This document shows positions 26,133 to 33,299 of a stretch of DNA of 64,000 nucleotides, one piece after another. Location of the stretch: positions 38,294 through 102,293 of IMG/VR virus record IMGVR_UViG_3300000553_000009, one strand, 5' to 3'. This stretch comes from a virus. The notes below the pieces were generated by a model that saw only the letters and a program-made list of their open reading frames with translations, was not told where the DNA came from and ran no database searches. Positions within the stretch are counted from its first letter, which is position 1; every line of letters starts with the position of its first letter. A program made the position numbers and the translations under genes.

Positions 26133-26515
26133 TACATTTCATCGAAATTATCCTCTTCATCATCAGCATGGCGACACCCTATTGTATATTTTTCTAAAGT
26201 AGGATCAACATTTTGCAGAAGATATATAACTGCTTTTTCCGTATTCTTTTTTAAGAGAAAAAGTGCTTTCTTGTTTTTTATTCCTTTGGTTTTCAATATT
26301 CCTTCCAAGGTTTTACATGCCTGAATCCCATTATCTACCATTGCCCCAAAATATGTAGGTAGTTCCGCCATTTCGTAAGGAAGAGTATTTGGGCCGGTGT
26401 GTGTTTCCTTTTCCTCTTTCTTAAATAACCGCATTTGTGTAGTAGGATCAAGATCATAATCTATCTCTCCTGATGCGAAACTTGTGGAATATGGGGATTG
26501 TCCTTTAGAAGCCAT
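26129..26515 (-). CDS. Unknown late protein
   Basis: 128 residues, no membrane segment, acidic C-terminus (D-D-E-E-D-N-F-D-E). No recognised domain. TAAATA on the minus strand is 5 nt before the ATG and faces the divergent late promoter of the gene at 26548; the two cores are 10 nt apart. Confidence 0.65.
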   Translation of the reverse strand: MASKGQSPYSTSFASGEIDYDLDPTTQMRLFKKEEKETHTGPNTLPYEMAELPTYFGAMVDNGIQACKTLEGILKTKGIKNKKALFLLKKNTEKAVIYLLQNVDPTLEKYTIGCRHADDEEDNFDEMY

Positions 26516-26520
26516 GTAAT

Positions 26521-26526
26521 TATTTA
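26521..26526 (-). promoter_or_regulatory. Late promoter core
   Basis: TAAATA on the minus strand, 5 nt before ATG 26515; divergent with 26537. Confidence 0.65.
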
Positions 26527-26536
26527 ACTAAAATGC

Positions 26537-26542
26537 TAAATA
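26537..26542 (+). promoter_or_regulatory. Late promoter core
   Basis: TAAATA, 5 nt before ATG 26548. Confidence 0.65.
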
Positions 26543-26547
26543 TATCC

Positions 26548-27075
26548 ATGAGAACTGATTTGTTTGCCCAGGCATTCCTAAAAGTATTAAAAGAAGCAGA
26601 CCAACCTTCCTTGGAACGTAAGGCAATGGAAGGAACATTGGATAGTGGAACGAATCCAGAAGATTTTGATACTAACATGGATATGCCTGATCAAAATTCT
26701 CAAGAAGGTCCAGTAGGTGATGAAGTAGCCGATGCCATGTCTCGTAGAAATGAGCAAATGGTGAAAGAACTTCAAGTATGGATTGATGAAATCGAACAAT
26801 TTTTAAATTTCCTTAATAGTGAAGAACCTACCAGTATTCAATCAAGACTTGCTGCTGCGGTTCCTGATACTGTCATGGATAAAATGAAGCAATCTCAACA
26901 GACTAAAATTAGTCGGGTTGCTTCAGACTTGGCATCGTTACACCAGAATTTCTTAGGATTCATGGCACAGACATCCAACTCTAGATATAAGTACGTGGCC
27001 ATTCCTCTGACATTTGGGTTAAGCATTCTTGGAGGTTTGAGTATGATTGGTTCTGCTATCAGCAATTTCTGTTAA
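26548..27075 (+). CDS. Late protein with capsid-targeting-like N-terminus
   Basis: 175 residues. The start at 26548 (MRTDLFAQAFLKVLKEADQ) is chosen because TAAATA lies exactly 5 nt upstream; a start at 26533 would overlap the promoter. The N-terminus ends in V-L-K-E followed by Ala, like the T4 gp21 cleavage context (hydrophobic-x-Glu). The rest is helical and acidic with a hydrophobic C-terminal segment (residues 152-175: I-P-L-T-F-G-L-S-I-L-G-G). A strong hairpin terminator follows. An internal head protein is plausible. Confidence 0.68.
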   Translation: MRTDLFAQAFLKVLKEADQPSLERKAMEGTLDSGTNPEDFDTNMDMPDQNSQEGPVGDEVADAMSRRNEQMVKELQVWIDEIEQFLNFLNSEEPTSIQSRLAAAVPDTVMDKMKQSQQTKISRVASDLASLHQNFLGFMAQTSNSRYKYVAIPLTFGLSILGGLSMIGSAISNFC

Positions 27076-27098
27076 TCCCCGGATTATACCTTTTTCAA

Positions 27099-27128
27099 AA
27101 AAATCCAGTAATTTATTACTGGATTTTT
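27099..27128 (+). terminator. Intrinsic terminator
   Basis: Stem with arms AATCCAGTAA and TTACTGGATT, loop TTTA, flanked by A and T runs; 24 nt after the stop at 27075. The symmetric A/T flanks would let it work in both directions. Confidence 0.75.
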
Positions 27129-27141
27129 CGCATCTTAGCAC

Positions 27142-27147
27142 TAAATA
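27142..27147 (+). promoter_or_regulatory. Late promoter core
   Basis: TAAATA, 5 nt before ATG 27153, just after the terminator. Confidence 0.65.
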
Positions 27148-27152
27148 TTATT

Positions 27153-27398
27153 ATGAAAAAGAAAGATCAAGAAGCAATTACCAAGTTATATGTAGAGAAT
27201 TATGGGCAGGGATTGGACGAATTCGATCCCCATAATACTACAATGCCAGAGGGACCGCTAGAAAGAATTCAAACCAGTCTATTTGAGTTTGCCAATACTG
27301 TAGAAAATGCCGCACAAGACAATGAATCTCATCATTTAGCTGCGTGTGTACAAGCTCTTAGAACCGCGTCACATTATTTGGCAGAGTATTTAAAGTAA
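27153..27398 (+). CDS. Small late protein
   Basis: 81 residues, helical and charged, no recognised domain; the N-terminus (K-D-Q-E-A-I-T-K-L-Y-V-E-N-Y-G) loosely resembles the other capsid-targeting-like starts. TAAATA is 5 nt before the ATG. It overlaps the primase 3' end convergently by 9 nt, and its terminator hairpin lies within the primase coding region. Confidence 0.65.
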   Translation: MKKKDQEAITKLYVENYGQGLDEFDPHNTTMPEGPLERIQTSLFEFANTVENAAQDNESHHLAACVQALRTASHYLAEYLK

Positions 27399-28511
27399 TC
27401 CTCCAAACAACATCTTACATTTGATAATACCCAATCCCCCACATTGGGTATTATCTTTTATAAATGATGGAGATATTTGATCAAGTTTATGCTTAATACA
27501 AATTTCATTGAAATCTTTGTATTTTCCCCAATTTTTAGGCCAAATGAAAACACATTCCCCTTGCTCTAATAATTTTAGAGTCTTTTCACGGGAAGTTTTA
27601 TCAATCCATTGACTATCAAGTACCCAAATTTTCTTAAAAAACTTCAATTCTTCCAATTGATCTTGTTGTATCTGGGTATAACGATGATATCCAGTATTGA
27701 TCCCTGCTACTGCCAATCCATTTTTTACAAAGAATGAATCTATTGGTCCTTCAAAGATAAAAACAGTATCAAAGTTTGGATCTATTTTATCCATTCCACA
27801 TATAGACTTATCTCCCCCCTGCTTGGAGGTATAAGATGCCTTTTCATCCCAAGAAAATAGTTTTCTCGACTGATAGAATATAATTTTTCCATCTGTATCT
27901 TTAAAGGGAATGATTAACCTATGTTTATGTACGACATCTTTTAACGAAATGTATAAAGCATCTGGGCCATTCTTGGCTGTTCTCAGCCTTCTCTCATCAA
28001 TTACTTTGTTAGCTTCGATAACTGCCAAATTTTGTTTATAGAATTCAACTTGAGTAGAATCAAACAAATTTATTGAATCCTCTGGAAGCGTAGGAATCAC
28101 TTGTGCGGGCTTGCCACTTGCTTCATCGGGGAGTGTCGCCATCCTTGCCCCTGAGTTGCCTATATCCTCTCTGAGAGCGTCATCATCCATTCCAGAAACT
28201 AAACGAATCCAGTTGTAAGGCTTGAGACTACTTCCACAATTATGACAGTAGATCAGATCATCTTCTACCAAAAAGAAACATCTTCTTTTCTTACCCCAAG
28301 ACTTTCCCTCTCTACAAATTGGACAACACGATCTATATGTTTTTCCATAGGCATTATAACTTACTTTGTAGCCAAATTCATAAAATTTTTCCACGGTATA
28401 TTCCAGAGGAATATTAAAATCAATCGGCGGTTTTTTCGTTTTCGATAAACTGCGCTTTAGACGTATTTCTAACGTATCTCGGGACTCTTTCAATATATTC
28501 GATGATACCAT
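27390..28511 (-). CDS. 61: DNA primase, gp61-like (zinc finger + TOPRIM)
   Basis: 373 residues. A zinc finger C-P-I-C...C-H-N-C spans residues 63-93, followed by a linker and a TOPRIM core: F-I-F-E-G-P-I-D-S-F-F near 250 and V-L-D-S-Q-W near 298. It synthesises RNA primers for lagging-strand synthesis with the gp41 helicase (34526). The start overlaps the upstream gene by 92 nt, but no later start codon precedes the zinc finger closely, so I keep it with some doubt. The last 20 codons contain a terminator hairpin acting on the opposite strand. Confidence 0.86.
   Translation of the reverse strand: MVSSNILKESRDTLEIRLKRSLSKTKKPPIDFNIPLEYTVEKFYEFGYKVSYNAYGKTYRSCCPICREGKSWGKKRRCFFLVEDDLIYCHNCGSSLKPYNWIRLVSGMDDDALREDIGNSGARMATLPDEASGKPAQVIPTLPEDSINLFDSTQVEFYKQNLAVIEANKVIDERRLRTAKNGPDALYISLKDVVHKHRLIIPFKDTDGKIIFYQSRKLFSWDEKASYTSKQGGDKSICGMDKIDPNFDTVFIFEGPIDSFFVKNGLAVAGINTGYHRYTQIQQDQLEELKFFKKIWVLDSQWIDKTSREKTLKLLEQGECVFIWPKNWGKYKDFNEICIKHKLDQISPSFIKDNTQCGGLGIIKCKMLFGGLL
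27423..27459 (+). terminator. Terminator inside primase coding end
   Basis: Perfect 13-bp stem GATAATACCCAAT / ATTGGGTATTATC with a 7-nt loop, followed by TTTT on the plus strand. It ends the plus transcript of 27153-27398 while encoding primase C-terminal residues on the other strand. Confidence 0.7.
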
Positions 28512-28692
28512 TTTTTAAAGCGAAGTCAAATTGTTCTTTGGGAATCCACAAGTTCTCCATAGTAGGAGTAGATAGAAATCCATACTGTTTTTGCTTATTT
28601 TCTTGAATGAAAACTAAAATCTTTCCAGCGTGATCACCTGTAATACAGGCGTATGCCTTGCCCAGTCTCATTCCTCGAAATATACTTATCAT
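28420..28692 (-). CDS. Small protein in primase operon
   Basis: 90 residues. Beta-rich N-terminal half (L-G-K-A-Y-A-C-I-T-G-D-H-A-G-K-I-L-V-F-I-Q) resembling a small KOW/SH3-type barrel, which is tentative. Start overlaps the upstream gene by 4 nt (ATGA) and the 3' part overlaps primase by 92 nt. Function unknown. Confidence 0.6.
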   Translation of the reverse strand: MISIFRGMRLGKAYACITGDHAGKILVFIQENKQKQYGFLSTPTMENLWIPKEQFDFALKNGIIEYIERVPRYVRNTSKAQFIENEKTAD

Positions 28693-28982
28693 ACTTTACT
28701 TTTCATAAAAAGACCAATCTGCTCCATGAAAAGATTATTGAGTGCAGATTGTTGCATCTTATCGTTAAAAACTGTCATAACAACCGGATTTCCATCTACA
28801 TCATACCCTATTAATTTATAGCAATCTAAAAATTCCATTATTGTATTAGATAATGCAAGATTCAACTGATTTTTTCTGGGAAGATTTCTTTTTTCCTCAA
28901 TTTTGACCTTTAGTGCTTCCTTCAATATCTGAGTTATCTCAGCATCATTGAATTCCGTAAGTTCAAAATTGTCATCTTCCAT
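28689..28982 (-). CDS. Small protein, unknown
   Basis: 97 residues, acidic N-terminus, then a helix and an alpha/beta C-terminal part (Y-D-V-D-G-N-P-V-V-M-T-V-F-N). No recognised family. TAAATA is 5 nt before the ATG, giving the downstream primase cluster a late promoter in addition to read-through from the clamp operon. Confidence 0.62.
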   Translation of the reverse strand: MEDDNFELTEFNDAEITQILKEALKVKIEEKRNLPRKNQLNLALSNTIMEFLDCYKLIGYDVDGNPVVMTVFNDKMQQSALNNLFMEQIGLFMKSKV

Positions 28983-28987
28983 TCATA

Positions 28988-28993
28988 TATTTA
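28988..28993 (-). promoter_or_regulatory. Late promoter core
   Basis: TAAATA on the minus strand, 5 nt before ATG 28982. Confidence 0.6.
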
Positions 28994-29332
28994 GATCGCC
29001 TTGAGAAAATTACTATCTTCGGTTTTTTGAGGAATTCCTTTTTCAATCAAATTTGTTATGATAACTTCCATTGATTGTGTCTTTAGATTGTAATTTTTAG
29101 TAAACTTATTTCCCCCATCATTAAATTCAAATGCAACTTCTCCTACAGACTCCTTATTTTGATAACAAGTTATGATTAGAGAATATCCCCCTGGATCAAT
29201 CATAATTGTCCACTTTCGAGGATCAGCTTGTCCATACTCTTTGAATAGTCTAATGGCGATGAATCCACTTTCTCTCAATCTACGAAGAAAGTATCCCCCC
29301 GTTGTAATTTTATTTTTCGATGTATTATTCAT
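28991..29332 (-). CDS. Small protein downstream of clamp, unknown
   Basis: 113 residues, alpha/beta (R-K-W-T-I-M-I-D-P-G-G-Y-S-L-I-I-T-C-Y, then V-A-F-E-F-N-D-G-G). No recognised family. It overlaps the gp45 stop by 4 nt, so its translation is coupled to the clamp. A transcription accessory role, as for T4 genes beside 45, is only positional speculation. Confidence 0.62.
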   Translation of the reverse strand: MNNTSKNKITTGGYFLRRLRESGFIAIRLFKEYGQADPRKWTIMIDPGGYSLIITCYQNKESVGEVAFEFNDGGNKFTKNYNLKTQSMEVIITNLIEKGIPQKTEDSNFLKAI

Positions 29333-30042
29333 TTAGTTAATGATGTTAAAATGTAAGACAATGCCACTTTTCCATTTTGGATTTGTATATTTCCAATTCC
29401 TAGTTTATTAATTCTGAAATTAAAGTATAGCTCATCACTAAAATTCAATAATCTTATATTGTCCAGATTCACTATAAATTCTTCCATTACAAAATCCACG
29501 GAATCACCAATTATAGTCAATACATCAGTATTCATTCTAGTTTTATCTCCTAATGACCAAACCAAATGATCATCATCGGTAAACACATATAACTTGTTTG
29601 TATCTTTAAATGTTGAGCTATTTTTTAATATCGATTGCATAAATGCTTTCGATACCTTAAATTCCCAGTCATATTTTTGACTTTTAATTTTTGATAGTGT
29701 GACCTTTGGTGCTACCAGCACTCCATCTCCGTGCAAATGATATTTAAACTTGGTAGTTGTCCCCTTATATTCCAAATTATTGGAATTAATTATTAATTCC
29801 ACTGTATCGGTAGGAATTAAATCCAAAGTCTTTGACAACTTATTCAAAGAGGGTAAATTCAATATTGTTTCAATATCAAAATTTTCTTCCATGGAGGACC
29901 AAAGAAACAAACTCTTATCTGTTGCCGAAGTGATCGCATACATACTATCATTTTCAATATGCAAAATTGCGGCGTCACTTACTTTTGAAAGACCATTGAG
30001 AAAATTTTGAAAATCCTGTTTTTTAAACTTGAGGCTTGGCAT
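29329..30042 (-). CDS. 45: DNA polymerase sliding clamp, gp45-like
   Basis: About 237 residues, similar to T4 gp45 (228). Two-domain clamp pattern: N-terminal F-L-N-G-L-S-K-V-S-D-A-A-I-L, a central P-K-V-T-L linker strand, and a second alpha/beta repeat ending L-S-Y-I-L-T-S-L. As a ring it tethers gp43 and, in T4, also activates late transcription with gp33/gp55. The start at 30042 (MPSLKF) is chosen over 30087, which lies further inside the preceding gene. Its loader gp44 is at 7008. Confidence 0.8.
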   Translation of the reverse strand: MPSLKFKKQDFQNFLNGLSKVSDAAILHIENDSMYAITSATDKSLFLWSSMEENFDIETILNLPSLNKLSKTLDLIPTDTVELIINSNNLEYKGTTTKFKYHLHGDGVLVAPKVTLSKIKSQKYDWEFKVSKAFMQSILKNSSTFKDTNKLYVFTDDDHLVWSLGDKTRMNTDVLTIIGDSVDFVMEEFIVNLDNIRLLNFSDELYFNFRINKLGIGNIQIQNGKVALSYILTSLTK

Positions 30043-30523
30043 TCGATTTCTGCTTTGGGATTGTGTCCTTCTCTTCCAAAAAACCAATAATCTTAGTCAA
30101 TTTTTTTGATATTTCTCTCAAAAGATCATTCGTAACTTTCTGAGTTGACTGATCGAATGATAACATCATTTGTCCATCATCAGGATGAACTGGGGGAAAT
30201 ATTCCAATCGTATGTGGAAGTACTGGAGGATAATTATTTGGAGATGCTGGGAAAGTTGGACTAATAGGAACTACGTGTGCTTCTTGAATATATTCGGGAG
30301 GAACATATTGGGGGGGAGGAGGCAGTTGCGCTCGAACAAGATTTTGTGCTTGTTCGAGCGCCCCTCGAATTTTCATGCTACCATCCTGTCTATGACCACC
30401 CACCACAGTATTCTCAGATGTCATTTGTTCCAGCATTCGAGATTCCCCGAACAGTGGACCCGCCACTTCCATTAATGCTTGCATGTCTGCGGGTGACATG
30501 GGAGGTAAGTCATAGTTATTCAT
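30023..30523 (-). CDS. Pro-rich protein between gp32 and clamp
   Basis: 166 residues. N-terminal helix, then a Pro-rich stretch (residues 68-120 with P-P-P-P-Q-Y-V-P-P-E-Y), then a C-terminal helix with a charged tail. No recognised family. The gene contains a perfect 13-bp inverted repeat (30328-30361) that could form a strong hairpin in its mRNA. It overlaps gp45 by 20 nt and follows gp32 after 4 nt, so it is in the replication operon. Confidence 0.62.
   Translation of the reverse strand: MNNYDLPPMSPADMQALMEVAGPLFGESRMLEQMTSENTVVGGHRQDGSMKIRGALEQAQNLVRAQLPPPPQYVPPEYIQEAHVVPISPTFPASPNNYPPVLPHTIGIFPPVHPDDGQMMLSFDQSTQKVTNDLLREISKKLTKIIGFLEEKDTIPKQKSNAKPQV
30328..30361. repeat. 13-bp perfect inverted repeat in coding sequence
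   Basis: Arms GCGCTCGAACAAG and CTTGTTCGAGCGC, 8-nt loop, GC-rich for this genome; inside the Pro-rich protein gene. No T-run follows on either strand. Confidence 0.8.
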
Positions 30524-30527
30524 AGTA

Positions 30528-31469
30528 TTAGTCTAAATCCAATCCAGCGATAAGTTGATCTACCGTATCTTCAACTTCTTCCGTTTTTTCTACTCTCTTA
30601 GTAGAAGTCTTCTTAGGTTTTGGATCCGTATCATGAAACATTGGAATGTCATCATTTACCTCATCCTCATCAGGAACTACTGGAAGTTCTTTTTCCCTTT
30701 TAGGAGCAGATTTCTTCTCTTCCTTATCCTTCCTAGGCGCACTCTTCGTATCACAGAAGTAGTGCTCATCAAGCATAGCTTGAAGTTCCTCGTAAGTCTT
30801 AACCGGATAAACCTGATTTAGATCATGAAGATTTTCATAAATCTTATCAACATCTTCATCCGTTATAACTGTTTTGGATTTTGTAGTGATAATTGAATTT
30901 TTGAAAGTGGTAAAAACTCCTTGCTTCTCGGCAACAATCTTAAGATCATGGCCCGCAGTAGGATCGAAAATTTCCCAACCAAGTTCATCTGCCTGAACAC
31001 CTTCAGTTGCAGCATCAATTTTTTCCTTCAGTTGAATTCCCATCTTGAGAATCTTAACTGTCCCATTATTCTCCGGTGTGGACGGATCATCAATAACATA
31101 AACATTAATGAACCAGTTTTCTGCTTCCTTAATATCTCCATCATAATCCTTGTTATCCGCATTTGGATTTTCCGTTTTCCATTCCTTCCATTGTTTCCAT
31201 CTCAGATTTGAGATTGGATCTTTTTCATTGAAAGTTCTTAGACTTAAAGCACTGATAAAAGAACCAGTTGCCTTGGAGGTCCAAGAATTAACATAGTGAT
31301 GGAATAAAGGCTCAACGCCTTCATCCAAGATTGGAAGCAATCGTAGGGTATATGTTTTACCCGCTGGGAACTTCATGACATTGGCGAATTGACCGCCACC
31401 ACTATTTCCCTGTTTATTGAGAGATTCTTTTATACGTTCAAACATACTGACTCCGAATTTTTTACTCAT
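30528..31469 (-). CDS. 32: Single-stranded DNA-binding protein, gp32-like, zinc ligands missing
   Basis: 313 residues, T4 gp32-like: N-terminal basic/helical segment (F-E-R-I-K-E-S-L-N-K), an OB-fold core starting F-P-A-G-K-T-Y-T-L-R-L-L-P, the H-H-Y-V-N-S-W-T-S block, and a long acidic tail ending V-D-Q-L-I-A-G-L-D-L-D that would contact partner proteins. T4 gp32 holds zinc with one His and three Cys after this block; here the expected region (residues 58-95) has no cysteine, so the zinc site is absent. The upstream leader is A-rich and repetitive, as expected for autogenous repression. Confidence 0.9.
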   Translation of the reverse strand: MSKKFGVSMFERIKESLNKQGNSGGGQFANVMKFPAGKTYTLRLLPILDEGVEPLFHHYVNSWTSKATGSFISALSLRTFNEKDPISNLRWKQWKEWKTENPNADNKDYDGDIKEAENWFINVYVIDDPSTPENNGTVKILKMGIQLKEKIDAATEGVQADELGWEIFDPTAGHDLKIVAEKQGVFTTFKNSIITTKSKTVITDEDVDKIYENLHDLNQVYPVKTYEELQAMLDEHYFCDTKSAPRKDKEEKKSAPKREKELPVVPDEDEVNDDIPMFHDTDPKPKKTSTKRVEKTEEVEDTVDQLIAGLDLD

Positions 31470-31516
31470 TTTTTATTACTTTTTAGTTTGTTTTGTTTTG
31501 TTTTAGAATGCTAATC
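31470..31516 (-). promoter_or_regulatory. A-rich gp32 leader, putative autogenous operator
   Basis: Minus-strand leader between gp59 and gp32 with three tandem AAAAC units and a long A-rich run up to the ATG, and no Shine-Dalgarno sequence. T4 gp32 represses its own translation by binding an unstructured A/U-rich leader; this has the same character. Confidence 0.5.
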
Positions 31517-32158
31517 TTATAATAGCTCGTTTAATTTGTCTTGTATTTTAATTTTAGCTTGTTTTGTGAATTCTCGCATTTTACTGGACGCATAATACTT
31601 ATTTTTTGTCTTTTGAAAAGTTCCGTAGAAATCTGAAAAGATGAAATCTATTATTCTTGAATCCAATTTTGGTGCTGAGAAAGACAACGCATGTAACGCA
31701 TAGTAATTGATTTCGTGTTCTTTCAAATGCTTTACGAAACTTGGAATTGTCTCCTCTATATTTAGCTCATATTGCTCTAAAGTCAAGCCTTTTTCTTTGC
31801 AAAAATTGAAAATAAATTTCAAACTCTGCTGAAGTCGTTCCAGACTTTTTTGAGAATCGGGGTCTTGAACCTCAAGCATCTTCATATATTGAGCATAGCA
31901 CGAAACGGCCTTCTGCCCAGTGTAAAAAACCAATTTATATTCTGCTGGTTCTGGATAAACTTTATGGGGGGCAATAAAAAAATCCTCTTGATCTATAGTC
32001 GGATAAGATGTAAAAAAACGGTCAAGCTTTTCAAGATAAGGAATTTTTTCCTCATCAAATTTAGCAAAATTCTTTCTTATTGTATAAGGTTCCCATTTGG
32101 CCTTCCTTGATACTACCAGATGATTATTGTAAATCCTTTGTTGATTTTCTGATATCAT
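31517..32158 (-). CDS. 59: Helicase loader, gp59-like
   Basis: 213 residues, near T4 gp59 (217). By eye the C-terminal half aligns in pattern with gp59: a V-F-Y segment, a helix with K-F-I-F-N-F-C-K-E-K, then I-P-S-F-V-K-H-L-K-E-H-E-I-N-Y-Y-A-L-H-A-L-S. It lies directly upstream of gp32, exactly as gene 59 does in T4. gp59 loads gp41 helicase on gp32-coated forks. Assignment rests on weak similarity plus synteny. Confidence 0.62.
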   Translation of the reverse strand: MISENQQRIYNNHLVVSRKAKWEPYTIRKNFAKFDEEKIPYLEKLDRFFTSYPTIDQEDFFIAPHKVYPEPAEYKLVFYTGQKAVSCYAQYMKMLEVQDPDSQKSLERLQQSLKFIFNFCKEKGLTLEQYELNIEETIPSFVKHLKEHEINYYALHALSFSAPKLDSRIIDFIFSDFYGTFQKTKNKYYASSKMREFTKQAKIKIQDKLNELL

Positions 32159-33022
32159 TTATCTTTCTCCTATGAGTAGTTTTTGTTTTTCTATATATGC
32201 TAACCTAGATTTTCTCATATTTTCTCTAGCTTCCAATGACATTTTTCTACCTACATTCACTTGCCTTAATTTTTCCTTCGTTTCTTCTGTATGTACTCTA
32301 CCTAGTTGGGATCGACTCATTTTTTGTTTAGTTTCTTCTGAATGAGTTTTTCCCAAATTTGCCAATCTCATATTTTCGACATGTTTTTCGGATTTGTGTT
32401 TTCCCAAGCTCGATTGACTCATTTTCAATTTAGTTTCCTCTGACAGAATCATACCTAAATGTCCTTTGCCAATATTTTGCTTCCACTCCTCAGAAAATTC
32501 TGGTCTTGATTTTCCTAATTTAGACTGTCGCATTTTCACCAAAGCTTCTGGCGAATGTCCTTTATGTGGAACGCCGGTTTTAGTTTTCCGCATTTTTTCA
32601 ATAGCTTCTTTGGATTTAGGTTTTCCTAAACTAGCTAAACTAATTTTCCTTCTGGTTTCTTCCGAGACAGTCAATCCGGTCCTATCCGTGGAATACTTAC
32701 ATATATTATAACCTTTATTTACATTTGTAGAATCAAACAATTCTATATAATAAGATTCTCTTTCAAGAAGTTTTTTATTGTCTTTAGTTTTATCAAAAAC
32801 TTCAAATATTTCTAATATTTCTACCGTAAAGGATGACCATCCATGTTTTTTAATAGCGTTCTGTATATAATATCCCTTAATACCTTTTCGGTTTTCAGAA
32901 TTTTTATGTTGGTTCAATCGGAGATACAGGTTTACTGCCTTGCCTATATAAATTTTATTACTGCCTGTAGAAGTTAATTTATATACTCCTGCCTCTTTTG
33001 GATATTCATTTCTTGGTCCCAT
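32159..33022 (-). CDS. GIY-YIG homing endonuclease with NUMOD3 repeats
   Basis: 287 residues. GIY-YIG core at residues 12-100 (G-V-Y-K-L-T...K-I-Y-I-G-K-A-V-N-L, catalytic R-L and the terminal E of L-L-E-R-E). From residue 115 on come about nine NUMOD3-type DNA-binding repeats with S-E-E-T-K-x-K-M-S and L-G-K. It is inserted between gp59 and the gene at 33006 and has its own TAAATA core 5 nt before the ATG. Paralogue of the genes at 42778, 53518 and 60597. Its start overlaps the upstream stop. Confidence 0.9.
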   Translation of the reverse strand: MGPRNEYPKEAGVYKLTSTGSNKIYIGKAVNLYLRLNQHKNSENRKGIKGYYIQNAIKKHGWSSFTVEILEIFEVFDKTKDNKKLLERESYYIELFDSTNVNKGYNICKYSTDRTGLTVSEETRRKISLASLGKPKSKEAIEKMRKTKTGVPHKGHSPEALVKMRQSKLGKSRPEFSEEWKQNIGKGHLGMILSEETKLKMSQSSLGKHKSEKHVENMRLANLGKTHSEETKQKMSRSQLGRVHTEETKEKLRQVNVGRKMSLEARENMRKSRLAYIEKQKLLIGER

Positions 33023-33296
33023 TTACATATTTATCGTTTCGGACCCATTTTGTAACATACTTACTTTTGGCTATAGTAGGATCGAATTCTAAAAACACTC
33101 TAACTAATTCATAATCTGTATCCAGATTCAGAATCTCCTTCATCACAGTTTTCAATTTCTCTGTTTGAAGAACATGAATGAATACATTTTGAACGGATAG
33201 TTTTTTACCCTTCAAATTCATTACAAAGGTACAAAACGATAAGAATAAGTGGTTAGACTCATCTTCTATTAAATCTGATGCGGGGTCATAATTCAT
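33006..33296 (-). CDS. Small protein in gp59/gp32 operon
   Basis: 96 residues, helical, no recognised domain. Position immediately upstream of gp59 corresponds to T4 gene 33 (late-transcription coactivator), but I see no sequence resemblance, so no symbol is given. The 3' end overlaps the start region of the GIY-YIG gene and contains its late promoter. It starts 3 nt after the DHH gene. Confidence 0.6.
   Translation of the reverse strand: MNYDPASDLIEDESNHLFLSFCTFVMNLKGKKLSVQNVFIHVLQTEKLKTVMKEILNLDTDYELVRVFLEFDPTIAKSKYVTKWVRNDKYVNGTKK
33028..33033 (-). promoter_or_regulatory. Late promoter core of GIY-YIG gene
   Basis: TAAATA on the minus strand, 5 nt before ATG 33022. Confidence 0.65.
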
Positions 33297-33299
33297 AAA

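Noticed and set aside
32200-32650. Regularly spaced similar units resembling a CRISPR array
   Set aside because: They are the codons of NUMOD3 repeats in a GIY-YIG gene; units are diverged, in frame and without unique spacers. The same holds at 42800-43300, 53600-53950 and 60940-61260.
33006-33296. gp33 late-transcription coactivator by synteny
   Set aside because: The position before gp59 fits, but the 96-residue sequence shows no resemblance I can defend.
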